Positions 25,082 to 35,387 of a stretch of DNA of 64,000 nucleotides are shown here, piece by piece. The notes beneath the pieces are model-generated. The model searched no databases. It saw only the letters and a program-made list of their open reading frames with translations, and had not been told where the DNA came from. Origin of the DNA: Pedobacter quisquiliarum (GTDB taxonomy: Bacteria > Bacteroidota > Bacteroidia > Sphingobacteriales > Sphingobacteriaceae); contig NZ_BMIL01000010.1 of NCBI RefSeq assembly GCF_014642175.1, positions 62,001-126,000 on the forward strand, written 5' to 3'. Positions within the stretch are counted from its first letter, which is position 1. Every line of letters begins with the position of its first letter. The position numbers and the translations under genes are program-made.

Positions 25082-25891
25082 ATGGCAGCAAAGAGAAAAT
25101 TTGATTGGTTACATACGGCAATTTCATTGGGAGCCAGTATCGTAATTTTAGGCGCATTATTTAAAATCCTTCACATTGGGGGTGTTTGGGGAAATTATAT
25201 GATTGGTTTAGGACTTGGCGTTGAAGCTTTCCTATTTGCCTTGACTGCGTTTTTCCCACCTACTCCGGAGCCCGCTTGGGAGCGTGTATACCCAGAATTG
25301 AATCCAGAGTTTACGGGTGAGTTACCTAAAGCTTCTGCAAGAGCAGTAAACGTACCTCAAAGTGCGCCTACGACTGCAGCCTTGGATAACATGCTGAGAA
25401 ATGCAAACGTTGGTCCTGATCTTATCGAGAGCCTTGGTAATGGTCTTCGTACTTTCGGCGACAAGGTAGCTGCAATTTCAAACGTTGCGGATGCTTCTTC
25501 AGCAACAACTGAATACACCAACAAGATTAAGTCTGCAACCGCGAGCTTTGATAGCCTGAATACAGCATTCGATAAAGCGACGGCGCAATTGGTTGAAATG
25601 GGACAAAGTACTGGCGAAGCCAGAGCTTACCATGATCAGGTGAACAAATTAGCAAAGAACCTTTCTGCATTGAACGCGGTGTATGAATTGGAACTTCAGG
25701 ATTCAAGCGCACACTTGAAATCGATGAACACGTTCTATCAGAACCTTTCAAGCACCATGCATAACTTCAACGAGTCTATGGAAGATTCAAGAATGTTTAA
25801 AGACGAAGTAGCGAAACTTGCAAAAAACTTAGCTTCATTAAATGCGATTTATGGCAATATGCTGTCTGCTATGAACCAGCCACGTGTATAA
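25082..25891 (+). CDS. gldL: T9SS motor protein GldL/PorL
   Basis: A 269-residue inner-membrane protein with two helices near the N-terminus (about 12-30 and 38-60); the second helix region contains a Glu (GVEAFLF) and the first a KILHIGGVWGN turn. With GldM it forms the proton-driven T9SS motor. The long cytoplasmic tail is Ala/Ser-rich and coiled. It contains a duplicated segment, VNKLAKNLSALNAVYELELQ and VAKLAKNLASLNAIYGNML. It lies 42 bases after gldK and 43 before gldM. Confidence 0.95.
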   Translation: MAAKRKFDWLHTAISLGASIVILGALFKILHIGGVWGNYMIGLGLGVEAFLFALTAFFPPTPEPAWERVYPELNPEFTGELPKASARAVNVPQSAPTTAALDNMLRNANVGPDLIESLGNGLRTFGDKVAAISNVADASSATTEYTNKIKSATASFDSLNTAFDKATAQLVEMGQSTGEARAYHDQVNKLAKNLSALNAVYELELQDSSAHLKSMNTFYQNLSSTMHNFNESMEDSRMFKDEVAKLAKNLASLNAIYGNMLSAMNQPRV

Positions 25892-25934
25892 TTAGTCCCT
25901 AATTATTAATTAAAACAAAGACCTTTATATAAAC

Positions 25935-27473
25935 ATGGCCGGAGGAAGAGAAACAACAAGGCAGCGGATGATCAATATCATGTATTTGGTATTGCTTGCA
26001 ATGCTTGCATTAAACGTATCGGATACCATTCTGGATGCTTTCAAAAACATCAACGACAGTTTGGAAACATCCAAGAACAACGTTAGTACAAGTGTTGATC
26101 AATTGTTCACTGCTTTTCAGAATACAAAATTGAAAGATGAGCCTGCCAGAGCGCAGCCGATCTGGGAGAAAGCCCAGAAGGCTAAAGCTTATGCAGCAGA
26201 ACTGGACGGATATATCCAGAAGTTAAAAGGCCGCTTTGTAGCGGAAGGAAATGGTATCGATGAAGAAACCGGGGATCTTGTAGAAAGAGGCAACCAGGAC
26301 ATCGCACAAGGGATTATGATCAATCAAAAAGAAGGCGACAAACTTCAGAAGATGATCAATGATACCCGTGAGAAACTAATCGGCTTATTGAATCCGGAAG
26401 ATCGTGCAGGGGTAACCTTCACACTTGTGGCAAATGACGCCGAGAAAAATGTGAATGGCAAAAAGAAGTGGTCTGACATCAACTTTGGTGAAGGCACACC
26501 TTTAACAGCTGCAAATACCATTTTAACAAAGATCCAGACAGACACCAAAAACGCGGAAGCAGAAGTTGTGAAGAAGCTTTTTGGAAATATGGATAAATCA
26601 TTGGTTAACCTGGATCAGTTTGCTGCAGTTGCTGTAGCACCTTCATCTTATGTTATCCAGGGTCAGCCGTACGTTGCAGAAGTATTCTTAACGGCAAGTG
26701 ATTCTAAGTCAAGCCCGGATATTTCAGTGGGTGGAAGTAGGCTAAACGTGAAAAATGGTAAAGCAACTTATACCGGTGGCACAAATAGTGTTGGTGTGTT
26801 TAAGTGGGTTGGTACAATCCGCGTTAAACAAACAGACGGCCAGATTAAAGAGTACCGTACACCGGAACAAACTTATCAGGTGGCAAAACCATCTGCAACC
26901 GTTTCTCCGGATAAAATGAACGTAATCTATGCAGGTATTCCGAATCCATTTTCGGTATCGGCAGCAGGTTTTCCATTGGAAAGTGTACGTGCAACGATCT
27001 CTGGTGGATCGATCAGCGGAAGTGGCGGTAAATACATGGTTAACGTTCCCGGATCACAAATCGGTAAAGAGCTAAATATTAACGTGTCTGCTACTGCTGG
27101 TGGGAAAACGCTTAACCTTGGTGCGCAGAAGTTCCGCGTGAAGGCACTACCTACGCCAAAAGCTTTCATTAAAGGGAAAGCTGGGGGTAATGTAGACCTG
27201 GAGTGGTTAGTGGCATCTAATCAGATTGAAACAGAACTGGAAGATTTTGTATTCGATATCAAATATCGTGTATTGAGGTTCTCAACAACGTTCATCAATC
27301 CACGTTCGGATGCGGTTACCGTTCAGAATAGCGGTGGTAGTTTCTCCGGACAAATTAAAGGTGCTTTAAATTCCATTAAGCCAGGTGCTACGGTTATCTT
27401 TAAAGATATCGTTGCTGAAGGTCCGGACGGAAGACAAAAGGTGCTTAACGGAATTACATTTATAGCAAGATAA
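25935..27473 (+). CDS. gldM: T9SS motor protein GldM/PorM
   Basis: A 512-residue protein with a short cytoplasmic start (MAGGRETTRQRMINIMYLV), one membrane helix at about 14-34 and a large periplasmic part. The periplasmic part has a helical first domain (to about 220) and then beta-rich domains that span the periplasm to reach the GldK/GldN ring. ITFIAR near the C-terminus is typical of the family. Its function is to transmit motor movement from the inner membrane to the secretion apparatus. It lies five bases before gldN, consistent with cotranscription. Confidence 0.95.
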   Translation: MAGGRETTRQRMINIMYLVLLAMLALNVSDTILDAFKNINDSLETSKNNVSTSVDQLFTAFQNTKLKDEPARAQPIWEKAQKAKAYAAELDGYIQKLKGRFVAEGNGIDEETGDLVERGNQDIAQGIMINQKEGDKLQKMINDTREKLIGLLNPEDRAGVTFTLVANDAEKNVNGKKKWSDINFGEGTPLTAANTILTKIQTDTKNAEAEVVKKLFGNMDKSLVNLDQFAAVAVAPSSYVIQGQPYVAEVFLTASDSKSSPDISVGGSRLNVKNGKATYTGGTNSVGVFKWVGTIRVKQTDGQIKEYRTPEQTYQVAKPSATVSPDKMNVIYAGIPNPFSVSAAGFPLESVRATISGGSISGSGGKYMVNVPGSQIGKELNINVSATAGGKTLNLGAQKFRVKALPTPKAFIKGKAGGNVDLEWLVASNQIETELEDFVFDIKYRVLRFSTTFINPRSDAVTVQNSGGSFSGQIKGALNSIKPGATVIFKDIVAEGPDGRQKVLNGITFIAR

Positions 27474-27478
27474 TAAAG

Positions 27479-28348
27479 ATGAAAAAGGTCTTATATACAG
27501 TTGCATTGGTGCTGTTCGGAGCTTCTGCTTTCGCACAAACCACTTCGGCATCTGCTGATCCTAAAACGAAGATCAAAACACCCCCTAAGGATGGTTTTGC
27601 GGTACGTAATGATGTGGACAGCGGATTCATGGCGCCATTTGCAGAAGTTCGCGATGAAGACGTGTATTACTCGAAAAGGATCTGGCGTGAGATTGATCTT
27701 CGGGATACGCTGAACTCGGTGCTTTCTGCAGAGAAATCAAAGCTTATTGATGTGCTGATGGAAGCGATTGGCAGAGAAGAACTGACGGCTTACTCGCCGA
27801 AAGACACTGCTGCTGGCCGTATTTTGGAAGACAATGATGCTTTTCAAATTGCTTTGTCTTCACAGGATGCTTTGCGCATGGCGAGAGGTATTACCGAAGG
27901 TGAGCCTGACCCGATCACCGGAAAGCTTGCAGAGCCTACTTTACGCCGCTTCAGACCTGAAGAGTTCATGAAGTACCGCATCAAAGAAGACTGGATTCTG
28001 GATGTTAAACGTTCGATCTTTGAACCTAGAATTGTTGGTATTGCACCAATGAAGATGGTAGAAGGGAACTGGCAGCCGGTATTCTGGATTCACTTTGATG
28101 AAGCCAGAGAGATCATGAGCAAGAAACGCATTGTGAATCCTGCAAATGACGCTTCGACGCTTACTTACGATGATTTCTTTGTAAGACGCTTGTTCACCAG
28201 CTACATCGTTAAAGAGACCAACCCGGCAAATAAAACACTCGCTGAGATCGTCGGTCAGACAGATTCGAAAGATCCAAGAAAGTTATATGAATCAGAAAGG
28301 GTGAAGAAATCCATTTCAGATTACGAACAAAGCCTTTGGGAATACTAA
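27479..28348 (+). CDS. gldN: T9SS ring protein GldN/PorN
   Basis: A 289-residue periplasmic protein with a type I signal peptide (MKKVLYTVALVLFGASAFAQ). The family core includes VYYSKRIWREIDLRD, FRPEEFMKYRIKEDWILD and FEPRIVGIAPM. It binds GldK in the periplasmic ring of the T9SS. It is the last gene of the block and is followed by a hairpin terminator (28364-28394). No T9SS substrate gene with a C-terminal sorting domain lies in this window. Confidence 0.95.
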   Translation: MKKVLYTVALVLFGASAFAQTTSASADPKTKIKTPPKDGFAVRNDVDSGFMAPFAEVRDEDVYYSKRIWREIDLRDTLNSVLSAEKSKLIDVLMEAIGREELTAYSPKDTAAGRILEDNDAFQIALSSQDALRMARGITEGEPDPITGKLAEPTLRRFRPEEFMKYRIKEDWILDVKRSIFEPRIVGIAPMKMVEGNWQPVFWIHFDEAREIMSKKRIVNPANDASTLTYDDFFVRRLFTSYIVKETNPANKTLAEIVGQTDSKDPRKLYESERVKKSISDYEQSLWEY

Positions 28349-28363
28349 ATTCGACAAAATATA

Positions 28364-28398
28364 AAAGCCCGGTATCTTTGAGGTGCCGGGCTTTTTTG
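28364..28398. terminator. intrinsic terminator after gldN / uvrC
   Basis: 9-bp stem AAAGCCCGG / CCGGGCTTT (28364-28372 and 28386-28394) with a 13-base loop and a T run on the plus side. It sits between convergent gldN and uvrC and could serve both. Confidence 0.8.
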
Positions 28399-28435
28399 TG
28401 CAGGATAGTTCTGGTATTGCTACCAGGGTGCTACC

Positions 28436-30241
28436 TTACTCTGCGTGTTCGTTGAAATACTCGGTTAAGGTTTTGAGCTGCGTTTTATTGATGATGACGG
28501 CAAGTTCAGCTTCTGTAGCTTCCTTGATGCGCTTCACAGATTTAAAGTGTCTGAGGAGCTTATCCGCAGTAGTCTTGCCAATACCAGGGATGTTCTCCAG
28601 TTCTGTTTTTAAAGTTCCCTGATCACGCTTCTTGCGGTGGAATGTAATACCAAAACGGTGGGCCTCATCCCGGAGTTGCTGAATGACTTTCAGGGTTTCC
28701 GATTTCTTATCCAGATACAAGGGAAAGCTATCCCCAGGATAGTATAGTTCCTCCAGCCTTTTTGCAATGCCGATTACGGTCACCCGGTTCTCGATACCAA
28801 GCTTCTTCAAGCTGGTCATGGCCGACGAAAGCTGCCCTTTACCACCATCAATGATGATGAGCTGCGGTAGTGGCTGGTTTTCTTCCAGAGTGCGCTTATA
28901 TCGCCTGTAAACGGCTTCTTCCATGGTGGCAAAATCATTCGGGCCTTCTACCGTTTTCACGTTGAAATGCCTGTAGTCTTTTTTGGAAGGTTTAGCATCC
29001 TTGAAAACGACAATTGCAGAAACCGGGTACTTGCCCTGGAAGTTTGAATTATCAAAACACTCAATGTGTGATGGCAACTGTGTTAACCTTAAATCCTTCT
29101 GCATTTGTGTGAGGATACGTTCCGTTCTCAGATCCGGGTTTACCTTCTCGTACTGGTTTAGCTTTTCACGCTTGAAGAACATCACGTTCTTTTGCGAAAG
29201 CTCCAGCAGGCTCTTCTTTTCGCCAAGTTTAGGTACCGTGAACTTTAAGTTCGGATCGGTGATGGACAGTTCAAAAGGCACGATGATCTCCTTGGAGGTG
29301 CTGTTGAATTTCGTGCGGAATTCCGTGATGGCGATGCTCAGCAGTTCCTCATCCGTTTCATCCAGGCGTTTTTTGATCTCGATGGTTTGCGTTTGAATGA
29401 TGCTGCCGTTCATGATCTTTAGGTAGTTCACAAAGGCATAGCGTTCATCAGATGCAATACTAACCACATCGACATTGGTGATGGAGCTGTTTACGACGGT
29501 CGACTTACTCTGGTACTTTTCCAGTACCAGCAGTTTTTTCTGGTATTGATGTGCCGTTTCAAAGTTAAGCTCCGCGACTGCGGTATTGATGATCTGTTTA
29601 ACGTCACGGATAACGCTTCCAATCTTCCCGTTCAGGATCTGTTTAATCTCTTCAATATTTTTCTCGTAGTCTTCCAGCGACTGATACTTCTGGCAGGGAC
29701 CTTTGCAGTTGCCGATCTGATATTCCAGGCAGACCTTAAATTTATCCGCTTCAATGTTAGGGATGGTCAGGGGCAGGTTGCAAGTGCGCAGGGGATAGGT
29801 TTCCTTGATCAGGTCTAGGATGGTGTGCATCATGCCTACGGATGCATATGGGCCGAAGTAGGTGGAGCCATCCTTAACCATCTTGCGGGTCCAGAACACA
29901 CGAGGGAAAGGTTCCTTTTTAATGATAATCCATGGGTAGGTTTTATCATCCTTAAGCATGATGTTGTACCGTGGTTGGTGCCGCTTAATTAAGCTGTTTT
30001 CAAGCAGCCAGGCATCAATCTCGGTGTCTACAATGGTGAAGGTAATCTTCCGGATTTTGGATACCAGCACCCGGGTTTTTCCATTCAGCTGGTTGTCGGA
30101 ATTGAAATAGGAACCTACGCGGTTACGCAGGTCTTTAGCTTTGCCGATGTAGATCAGCACACCCTCAGCATCCCAATATTGGTATACGCCAGGGCGATGC
30201 GGAACATCGTTCAATGCCGTTTTATAATCGAATGCAGCCAT
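28436..30241 (-). CDS. uvrC: excinuclease ABC subunit C
   Basis: A 601-residue nucleotide-excision-repair nuclease of normal length. The N-terminal GIY-YIG domain (PGVYQYWDAEGVLIYIGKAK) makes the 3' cut. A Cys cluster (CNLP...CLEYQIGNCKGPC, near 155-180), a UvrB-binding region, and the RNase H-like domain for the 5' cut (IECFDNSN, IIIDGGKGQLS) follow. The C-terminal helix-hairpin-helix is LENIPGIGKTTADKLL. It lies three bases downstream of the PBP1A gene on the same strand, which places it in the sprE/porW-pbp1a-uvrC transcript. Confidence 0.96.
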   Translation of the reverse strand: MAAFDYKTALNDVPHRPGVYQYWDAEGVLIYIGKAKDLRNRVGSYFNSDNQLNGKTRVLVSKIRKITFTIVDTEIDAWLLENSLIKRHQPRYNIMLKDDKTYPWIIIKKEPFPRVFWTRKMVKDGSTYFGPYASVGMMHTILDLIKETYPLRTCNLPLTIPNIEADKFKVCLEYQIGNCKGPCQKYQSLEDYEKNIEEIKQILNGKIGSVIRDVKQIINTAVAELNFETAHQYQKKLLVLEKYQSKSTVVNSSITNVDVVSIASDERYAFVNYLKIMNGSIIQTQTIEIKKRLDETDEELLSIAITEFRTKFNSTSKEIIVPFELSITDPNLKFTVPKLGEKKSLLELSQKNVMFFKREKLNQYEKVNPDLRTERILTQMQKDLRLTQLPSHIECFDNSNFQGKYPVSAIVVFKDAKPSKKDYRHFNVKTVEGPNDFATMEEAVYRRYKRTLEENQPLPQLIIIDGGKGQLSSAMTSLKKLGIENRVTVIGIAKRLEELYYPGDSFPLYLDKKSETLKVIQQLRDEAHRFGITFHRKKRDQGTLKTELENIPGIGKTTADKLLRHFKSVKRIKEATEAELAVIINKTQLKTLTEYFNEHAE

Positions 30242-30244
30242 GCT

Positions 30245-32476
30245 CTAAAAGCCTAATTTCTCATCAAGTTCTGTTTTTCCTTGCTCTTGTTGCTGATACT
30301 GGTTGCAGTCGTACTCGATGGTACGCGGGGTTTTTGGCGCTTCAAAGTCGCCCTTGGAAATCTTTAAAGCCGGATTCGCATATACGCGCTTCATGAAACC
30401 CGCATAGATTGGCAGTGCTGTATTAGCACCTTCACCTTCACGTGTACTGATGAAGTGAAAAGCACGGTCTTCGCAACCTGTCCAAACACCAGCCACAAGG
30501 TCTGGCGTGATGGACATAAACCATCCATCGGAGTTGTTCTGCGTTGTACCGGTTTTACCACCCGTTGGCGCATTGATGCCGTATTTATATCTTAATCTTG
30601 ATCCAGTACCTTTGTTTACAACCCCTTCAAGCATCCTTGTCATAACGTAAGCAACTTCTTCGTTCATTACAACCTTCACTTGCGGTGTTTTGTTGTAAAG
30701 GACAACGCCATTTTTATCTTCAATTCTCAGGATATAGGTCGGTTCGGTCCAAACGCCTTTGTTTGCAAACACGCTATATGCACCCACCATATCGTAAATG
30801 GAAGCGTCAAAAACGCCCAGACTGATGGAAGGATAATCAGGAACGTTGGTGGTAATACCCATCTTTTTTGCCAGTGTAGCAACAGCAGTAGGCCCTACCT
30901 GCTTCATTAAGAATGCCGTAATGTAGTTCTGGGAGTTGGCTAGTGCGGTTTGAAGCGTAACCATGCCGGGGATCGTTGAACTTGGCGATGAACGTGGTGT
31001 CCATGGGGCACTGCCGGGTGTCTCAATCGTTACCGGTTCATTAGATACGGTATAGCAAGGTGAATAGCCGTTTTCTATGGCCACGGCATAGGTGAACGGT
31101 TTAGCGGTGGAACCAACCTGACGGGAGCCCATCTTCACCTGATCATATTTAAAGTGCTGAAAGTTGATACCACCAACCCATGCTTTCACATGGCCCGTTT
31201 TTGGATCCATGGCCATCATCGCATTACGCAACAGCATCTTGTAGTATTTTACAGAGTCCATCGGCTTCATCAGCGTATCTACGTCACCTTTCCAGGTGAA
31301 GATGCTCATGCGGGTTGCGGTATTAAAATCCTTCATGATTTCTTCTTCCGATTTACCTTCCAGCTGCAGTGCTTTATAGCGCTCAGAACGCTTCACGCCT
31401 TGCAGAAGCTGCGCCTGATTACCTTTGAATGGGTTTTTACCCCTCCAGCTTCTGTTAAATTGCTGCTGAAGCGTTTTCATGTATTCACGTTGTGCTTCTT
31501 CAGCATAAACCTGCATGTCGTAGTTGATGGTCGTTACGATCTTTAGGCCGTCGCGGTCCAGATCATAAGGCGTACCATCAGCTTTTAAGATGGATCTTTC
31601 CTGGAACACCCGTTTGATGTCTGATTTTAGCACCGCACGGAAATACGGTGCGATACCGTCGCTCACGGTTGCGCTTCTGAATTTCAGTCCTAATGGCTTC
31701 GCTTGTTCAACCTGAAACTGCTCATCGGTAAGTTTTCCGGCTTTCACCATCATGGCAAGCACGGTGTTCCTTCTCTCTCTGGAGCGCTCCGGATTACGGG
31801 TCGGGGAGTAGCGGGTAATCCCTTTCTGCAAGCCCACAAGCGTTGCCGCTTCGGTGTAGGACAGCTTATCCGGGGTTGTGTTGAAGTAAATTCTGGCGGC
31901 CGACTTGATACCATAGGCCTGATTTCCGAAATCTACGGTGTTCAGGTACATGGTGATGATCTCTTCCTTGGTATAGTTACGTTCCAGCTTAACGGCAATT
32001 ACCCATTCCTGAAATTTCTGCATTAAGCGTTTGAAAAAGTTTCTTTGGCGCGCCTCTTCAGAGAATAAGTTTAGGGCAAGCTGTTGCGTGATGGTACTAC
32101 CACCCTGACGTTTTCCAACCAGGTTGTAGAAGAAAATGGTGAATGTTCTCTTGAAATCGATACCCGAGTGGGCCAGGAAGCGTGTATCCTCAGTTGAGAT
32201 AAGCGCGTCAATTACGTTCTGTCCGATTTGCGGGTAGGTCACATTCGATCGATTCTGTACGAAGTAGTTTCCTAAAGGACGTCCGTCCTCGCTCAGGATT
32301 TCGGTTGCCTGATTGCTTTTTGGGTGTTCAATATCGCGGAAGGAAGGCAGTGTGCCGAAGATGCCGAAGCCTACGCCTGCGATGAATAAGGAGAACAGTA
32401 TGATGCCACCAACCAGTAATTTCCAAAGCGTGAAGTTGTATCTTTTGATATCTGATTGGGTAAGTTGTTGCTTCAT
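30245..32476 (-). CDS. class A penicillin-binding protein (PBP1A)
   Basis: A 743-residue bifunctional peptidoglycan synthase. After a cytoplasmic start there is one membrane helix (about 19-41), then a GT51 transglycosylase domain (STEDTRFLAHSGID, QGGSTITQQLALNLFS, KEEIITMYLNTVDFG), then a transpeptidase domain with SxxK in GSTAKPF, SxN in NSQN and KTGT in GGKTGTTQN. The ATG at 32476 is chosen over a frame extending nine codons upstream into the preceding gene. It starts one base after that gene's stop codon, so the two are tightly coupled. Confidence 0.93.
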   Translation of the reverse strand: MKQQLTQSDIKRYNFTLWKLLVGGIILFSLFIAGVGFGIFGTLPSFRDIEHPKSNQATEILSEDGRPLGNYFVQNRSNVTYPQIGQNVIDALISTEDTRFLAHSGIDFKRTFTIFFYNLVGKRQGGSTITQQLALNLFSEEARQRNFFKRLMQKFQEWVIAVKLERNYTKEEIITMYLNTVDFGNQAYGIKSAARIYFNTTPDKLSYTEAATLVGLQKGITRYSPTRNPERSRERRNTVLAMMVKAGKLTDEQFQVEQAKPLGLKFRSATVSDGIAPYFRAVLKSDIKRVFQERSILKADGTPYDLDRDGLKIVTTINYDMQVYAEEAQREYMKTLQQQFNRSWRGKNPFKGNQAQLLQGVKRSERYKALQLEGKSEEEIMKDFNTATRMSIFTWKGDVDTLMKPMDSVKYYKMLLRNAMMAMDPKTGHVKAWVGGINFQHFKYDQVKMGSRQVGSTAKPFTYAVAIENGYSPCYTVSNEPVTIETPGSAPWTPRSSPSSTIPGMVTLQTALANSQNYITAFLMKQVGPTAVATLAKKMGITTNVPDYPSISLGVFDASIYDMVGAYSVFANKGVWTEPTYILRIEDKNGVVLYNKTPQVKVVMNEEVAYVMTRMLEGVVNKGTGSRLRYKYGINAPTGGKTGTTQNNSDGWFMSITPDLVAGVWTGCEDRAFHFISTREGEGANTALPIYAGFMKRVYANPALKISKGDFEAPKTPRTIEYDCNQYQQQEQGKTELDEKLGF

Positions 32477-32477
32477 T

Positions 32478-35288
32478 TTAATAGTTGTTTTTATAAAATT
32501 CAAGGTATTCGTTCAGGAGCGACTTGCTTTTGATGATGTCAAAGTTCTCCTTGCTGATTATGAAAGTGTTAAATAATGTAGGTCGTATTCTCATAATCCT
32601 ATTCATTTGCGGTGTTATCCGCTCTTGAAAGGCCTTAGCAGCTTCAAAATTACTAAAGTTTCCCACGTAAATTAGCTGATCGTTGTCAAATTCGACCAAT
32701 TGGTGCCTTAAATCACTTCCGGGGTAGTTGCCGCGGCTGAACTGACCAATGCCGAAGCGGGAGGTGCTTAGGCGAATGCTGGCATCTTCCACATCGACCA
32801 CGAAGTACCAGGTGCTGGAAGCGACCTTGCTGAACGGCGCTGTATTAAGGGACAGTTGCGCCGCCTGCTGTGCGACTGTCGGTGCCGTTTTAGCCTGTTG
32901 CGGAGGGGTTGTTGCCTGATTACCCAGAGCCGTAGTTGCTGGTTTTACGGCTTCATTCACTGGCGGACCTGGCGGAAGAGATACTGCTGCCGATCCTTGT
33001 GCAGCTTTACTCCGGTTGTCTGTTGGCCTTTGCGCAAGAAACCTTGGTTCATTAGGGTCAAAGTCGATCAATGCGATGCTTCGTTTCCTGAATATTGCAA
33101 GATTTGCATTGATGTAATTTACGTGGTCATTCACCAGCGGCACAATCAAGTTGTCGTTAGGGAACCGCGCTTTTATTTCCTGGAACTGGCCCAACAGACT
33201 GTCCACCTGCTTTGTGCGTCCTACTGCAATTGCTTTTAAGTAGGCGAATTGCGCAGCCATTTTCGCCTGCGGATGGCTTCTAAGCATCTGGTTTGCCAGT
33301 GTAATTACTTTTGAAAAATCCTTTTCCAGGTAAACCTCAAAGAGTGCATTATAAGCATTGCTGATTTCCAGCTCCTGAAGGTTTTGATCCAGTTTCAAGT
33401 TCGGATTGAGGATGATCTGCGCATAGATGCTGCTGGCATGATTTGTCAGCACATTCTGCCTGTACTGCGCGGATCGTTCTGGAGCCTGACCCAGGTAGAT
33501 TAAATAAAGGCTGTACTTAATGGCTGCCAGGTGACTGTTGTCGGGGTATTTTTGTAGCAGCAGTTCATAAATGGCAGCGGCTTCCTGACTTGCTTTCAGC
33601 TCTTGCTCGTAAAAACTGGCGAGTTCCAGGTAGGCATTCACGATCGTTTCATTCGAAGCACGCATCATCTGCGGGTTCACCGGCACGGCAGCGAGGAAAG
33701 TCGCGAGTTGAAGGCTGTCGCTATTGGATGGCTGTATGTTGCCATCATTTGGTTGCAGACTGAGTGGGTCCAGGCTGAGGGTTTGTTGCGTATTGGTTGT
33801 GGTGGCGCGGATGCTTAGTCGCCAGTTATCTTCAAGCTTCCTGTTGCCCCAGCGTTTGATGAAGTCTACATAGCCCCGCTCCATGGCATTCTGGTTCTGG
33901 AAGTAAAATGTGCTGGTTTGCTGTGCCGCCCCTGTACTGGCATTCACGGTTGCGTTTGCCGCTGCATTGCTCGCATTAGCGCTGGCCGTCGTGTTTGCGG
34001 TGTCTACGAGAAAGCGCATCTGTCTGGCGCGGAATGCCCGTTCGGCTTCAGGCAAGCTTGCAAGTAACTGCAGGCTGTCTTCCGTAGCAATAACTTCGTA
34101 GCGGCTGGACAGATAATCCAGACTCTGGCTTTTCTTCTGAATCAGTTCATAGCCAGGATAGTCTTTGGGCAAGCTGGCCAGGGCATGGTCGTAGTATTTC
34201 TTGGCTTGCAGGTAATCCCGAAGCGATGCTACGCTGAGTTCCGCAAGGTTTAGATTAGCAAGACCTTTGAGGGTAGTATTGGTGGTTGCCGCCGCAATGG
34301 CTTTGTGGTAGTAGTCAACTGCTTGAGTATGGTTTTGCTGCTGCTGGTAGTACTCGCCGATCTTGTAGTAGATCTGATCACTAAACTCCTGATTCTTCTC
34401 ATCTTTCAGGAGGCTGAGCAGCTGTTCGGCGCGACCGAGTCGGTTTCCATTAAGCGCGGCATTCACTTCAACCAGGTTCAGTCGCGCGTTGAAGTACAAC
34501 TCAAATCCAGTATTGCTGCTTTGCACTTTCTTATAATGCAGCGCCGCTTGCTCGTAATTTTGCTGCGCCTGATAGAGTTGCCCCAATATAAAATGCCAAC
34601 GGATGGTGTTCCTTTTAAGTTTACTTTCGGCGATAGCCGCTTCTAAATAGGGGATGGCATCTTTGGGTTGCCCAAGCTGAATGGCCATTTGCCCCAGTGT
34701 GGCCAGTGGTTCTGCAGGCTTCTTTTTCGCGCGTGCCAGCTGTGCGGATAACGAATCTAAAGTGATGGCTGCAGACTTCAGTTCATTTATTTGCATCTGC
34801 GTTCTCGCTTGCCAGTCCAGCGCGTCAATGGCCGTAGGACCGTCCTGTGCGTAGGTCCTCGCTACATAATCAAAGTATTCTGCGGCGAGGAAGAAATTAC
34901 CCTTATAGAATTCCGCTTTGCCCATGAGCAAATACGCATCATCCAGGTAGTTGCTCAAACTTTTATCTTTGATGATCGTTCTGGACTTGTTGATGATCTC
35001 ATCTAGCAACTTGTCTGGCGTATTTAAAGTGAGGTTTGCAGGATCAAATTGCTGTGGACTAATGTGCGGTGGGAGCAGTTCATTGTAGTTGTTGGGGAAG
35101 CTGCTGTATAATTCGGAAACATAATCCTGAAGGATTATATTCGCATTGTAGATGTAGTTATACCTGGCGGTAAGATTTTGCATCCTTTTACCCGAGCTGC
35201 CATCCTTCTGAACACTGCAGGCATATAGAAGGCTTATGCACAAACAAAAAAGCAGGAGTCTAGGAAGATGGCGGAAAGAATTGCTCAA
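32478..35288 (-). CDS. TPR lipoprotein, PorW/SprE-like (T9SS accessory)
   Basis: A 936-residue outer-envelope lipoprotein. Its signal ends LLYAC (Cys24). The early MQNLTARYNYIYNAN motif, the many TPR-like helices (about 100-620), a low-complexity Ala/Asn/Thr linker (near 430-460), and the end SKENFDIIKSKSLLNEYLEF are all features I associate with PorW/SprE. That protein is needed for the T9SS in Porphyromonas and for gliding in Flavobacterium. An in-frame stop lies four codons upstream and no ATG precedes the signal, so the start is the TTG at 35288. It heads the operon with PBP1A and uvrC. Confidence 0.75.
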   Translation of the reverse strand: MSNSFRHLPRLLLFCLCISLLYACSVQKDGSSGKRMQNLTARYNYIYNANIILQDYVSELYSSFPNNYNELLPPHISPQQFDPANLTLNTPDKLLDEIINKSRTIIKDKSLSNYLDDAYLLMGKAEFYKGNFFLAAEYFDYVARTYAQDGPTAIDALDWQARTQMQINELKSAAITLDSLSAQLARAKKKPAEPLATLGQMAIQLGQPKDAIPYLEAAIAESKLKRNTIRWHFILGQLYQAQQNYEQAALHYKKVQSSNTGFELYFNARLNLVEVNAALNGNRLGRAEQLLSLLKDEKNQEFSDQIYYKIGEYYQQQQNHTQAVDYYHKAIAAATTNTTLKGLANLNLAELSVASLRDYLQAKKYYDHALASLPKDYPGYELIQKKSQSLDYLSSRYEVIATEDSLQLLASLPEAERAFRARQMRFLVDTANTTASANASNAAANATVNASTGAAQQTSTFYFQNQNAMERGYVDFIKRWGNRKLEDNWRLSIRATTTNTQQTLSLDPLSLQPNDGNIQPSNSDSLQLATFLAAVPVNPQMMRASNETIVNAYLELASFYEQELKASQEAAAIYELLLQKYPDNSHLAAIKYSLYLIYLGQAPERSAQYRQNVLTNHASSIYAQIILNPNLKLDQNLQELEISNAYNALFEVYLEKDFSKVITLANQMLRSHPQAKMAAQFAYLKAIAVGRTKQVDSLLGQFQEIKARFPNDNLIVPLVNDHVNYINANLAIFRKRSIALIDFDPNEPRFLAQRPTDNRSKAAQGSAAVSLPPGPPVNEAVKPATTALGNQATTPPQQAKTAPTVAQQAAQLSLNTAPFSKVASSTWYFVVDVEDASIRLSTSRFGIGQFSRGNYPGSDLRHQLVEFDNDQLIYVGNFSNFEAAKAFQERITPQMNRIMRIRPTLFNTFIISKENFDIIKSKSLLNEYLEFYKNNY

Positions 35289-35332
35289 TGAAATACGTTA
35301 TGAAAATGGCTTTGTGTATTACAAAATATATG

Positions 35333-35340
35333 CAAAAATA
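35333..35340 (-). promoter_or_regulatory. -7 box TATTTTTG for porW-like operon
   Basis: The plus strand reads CAAAAATA, an exact minus-strand TAnnTTTG, 44 bases before the porW-like start. It lies in the 99-base gap with divergent ATP synthase genes. Confidence 0.45.
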
Positions 35341-35387
35341 TCTGATTAGACGATCATTAGAAAACAAAATTTACTTAATTGGCAAAG

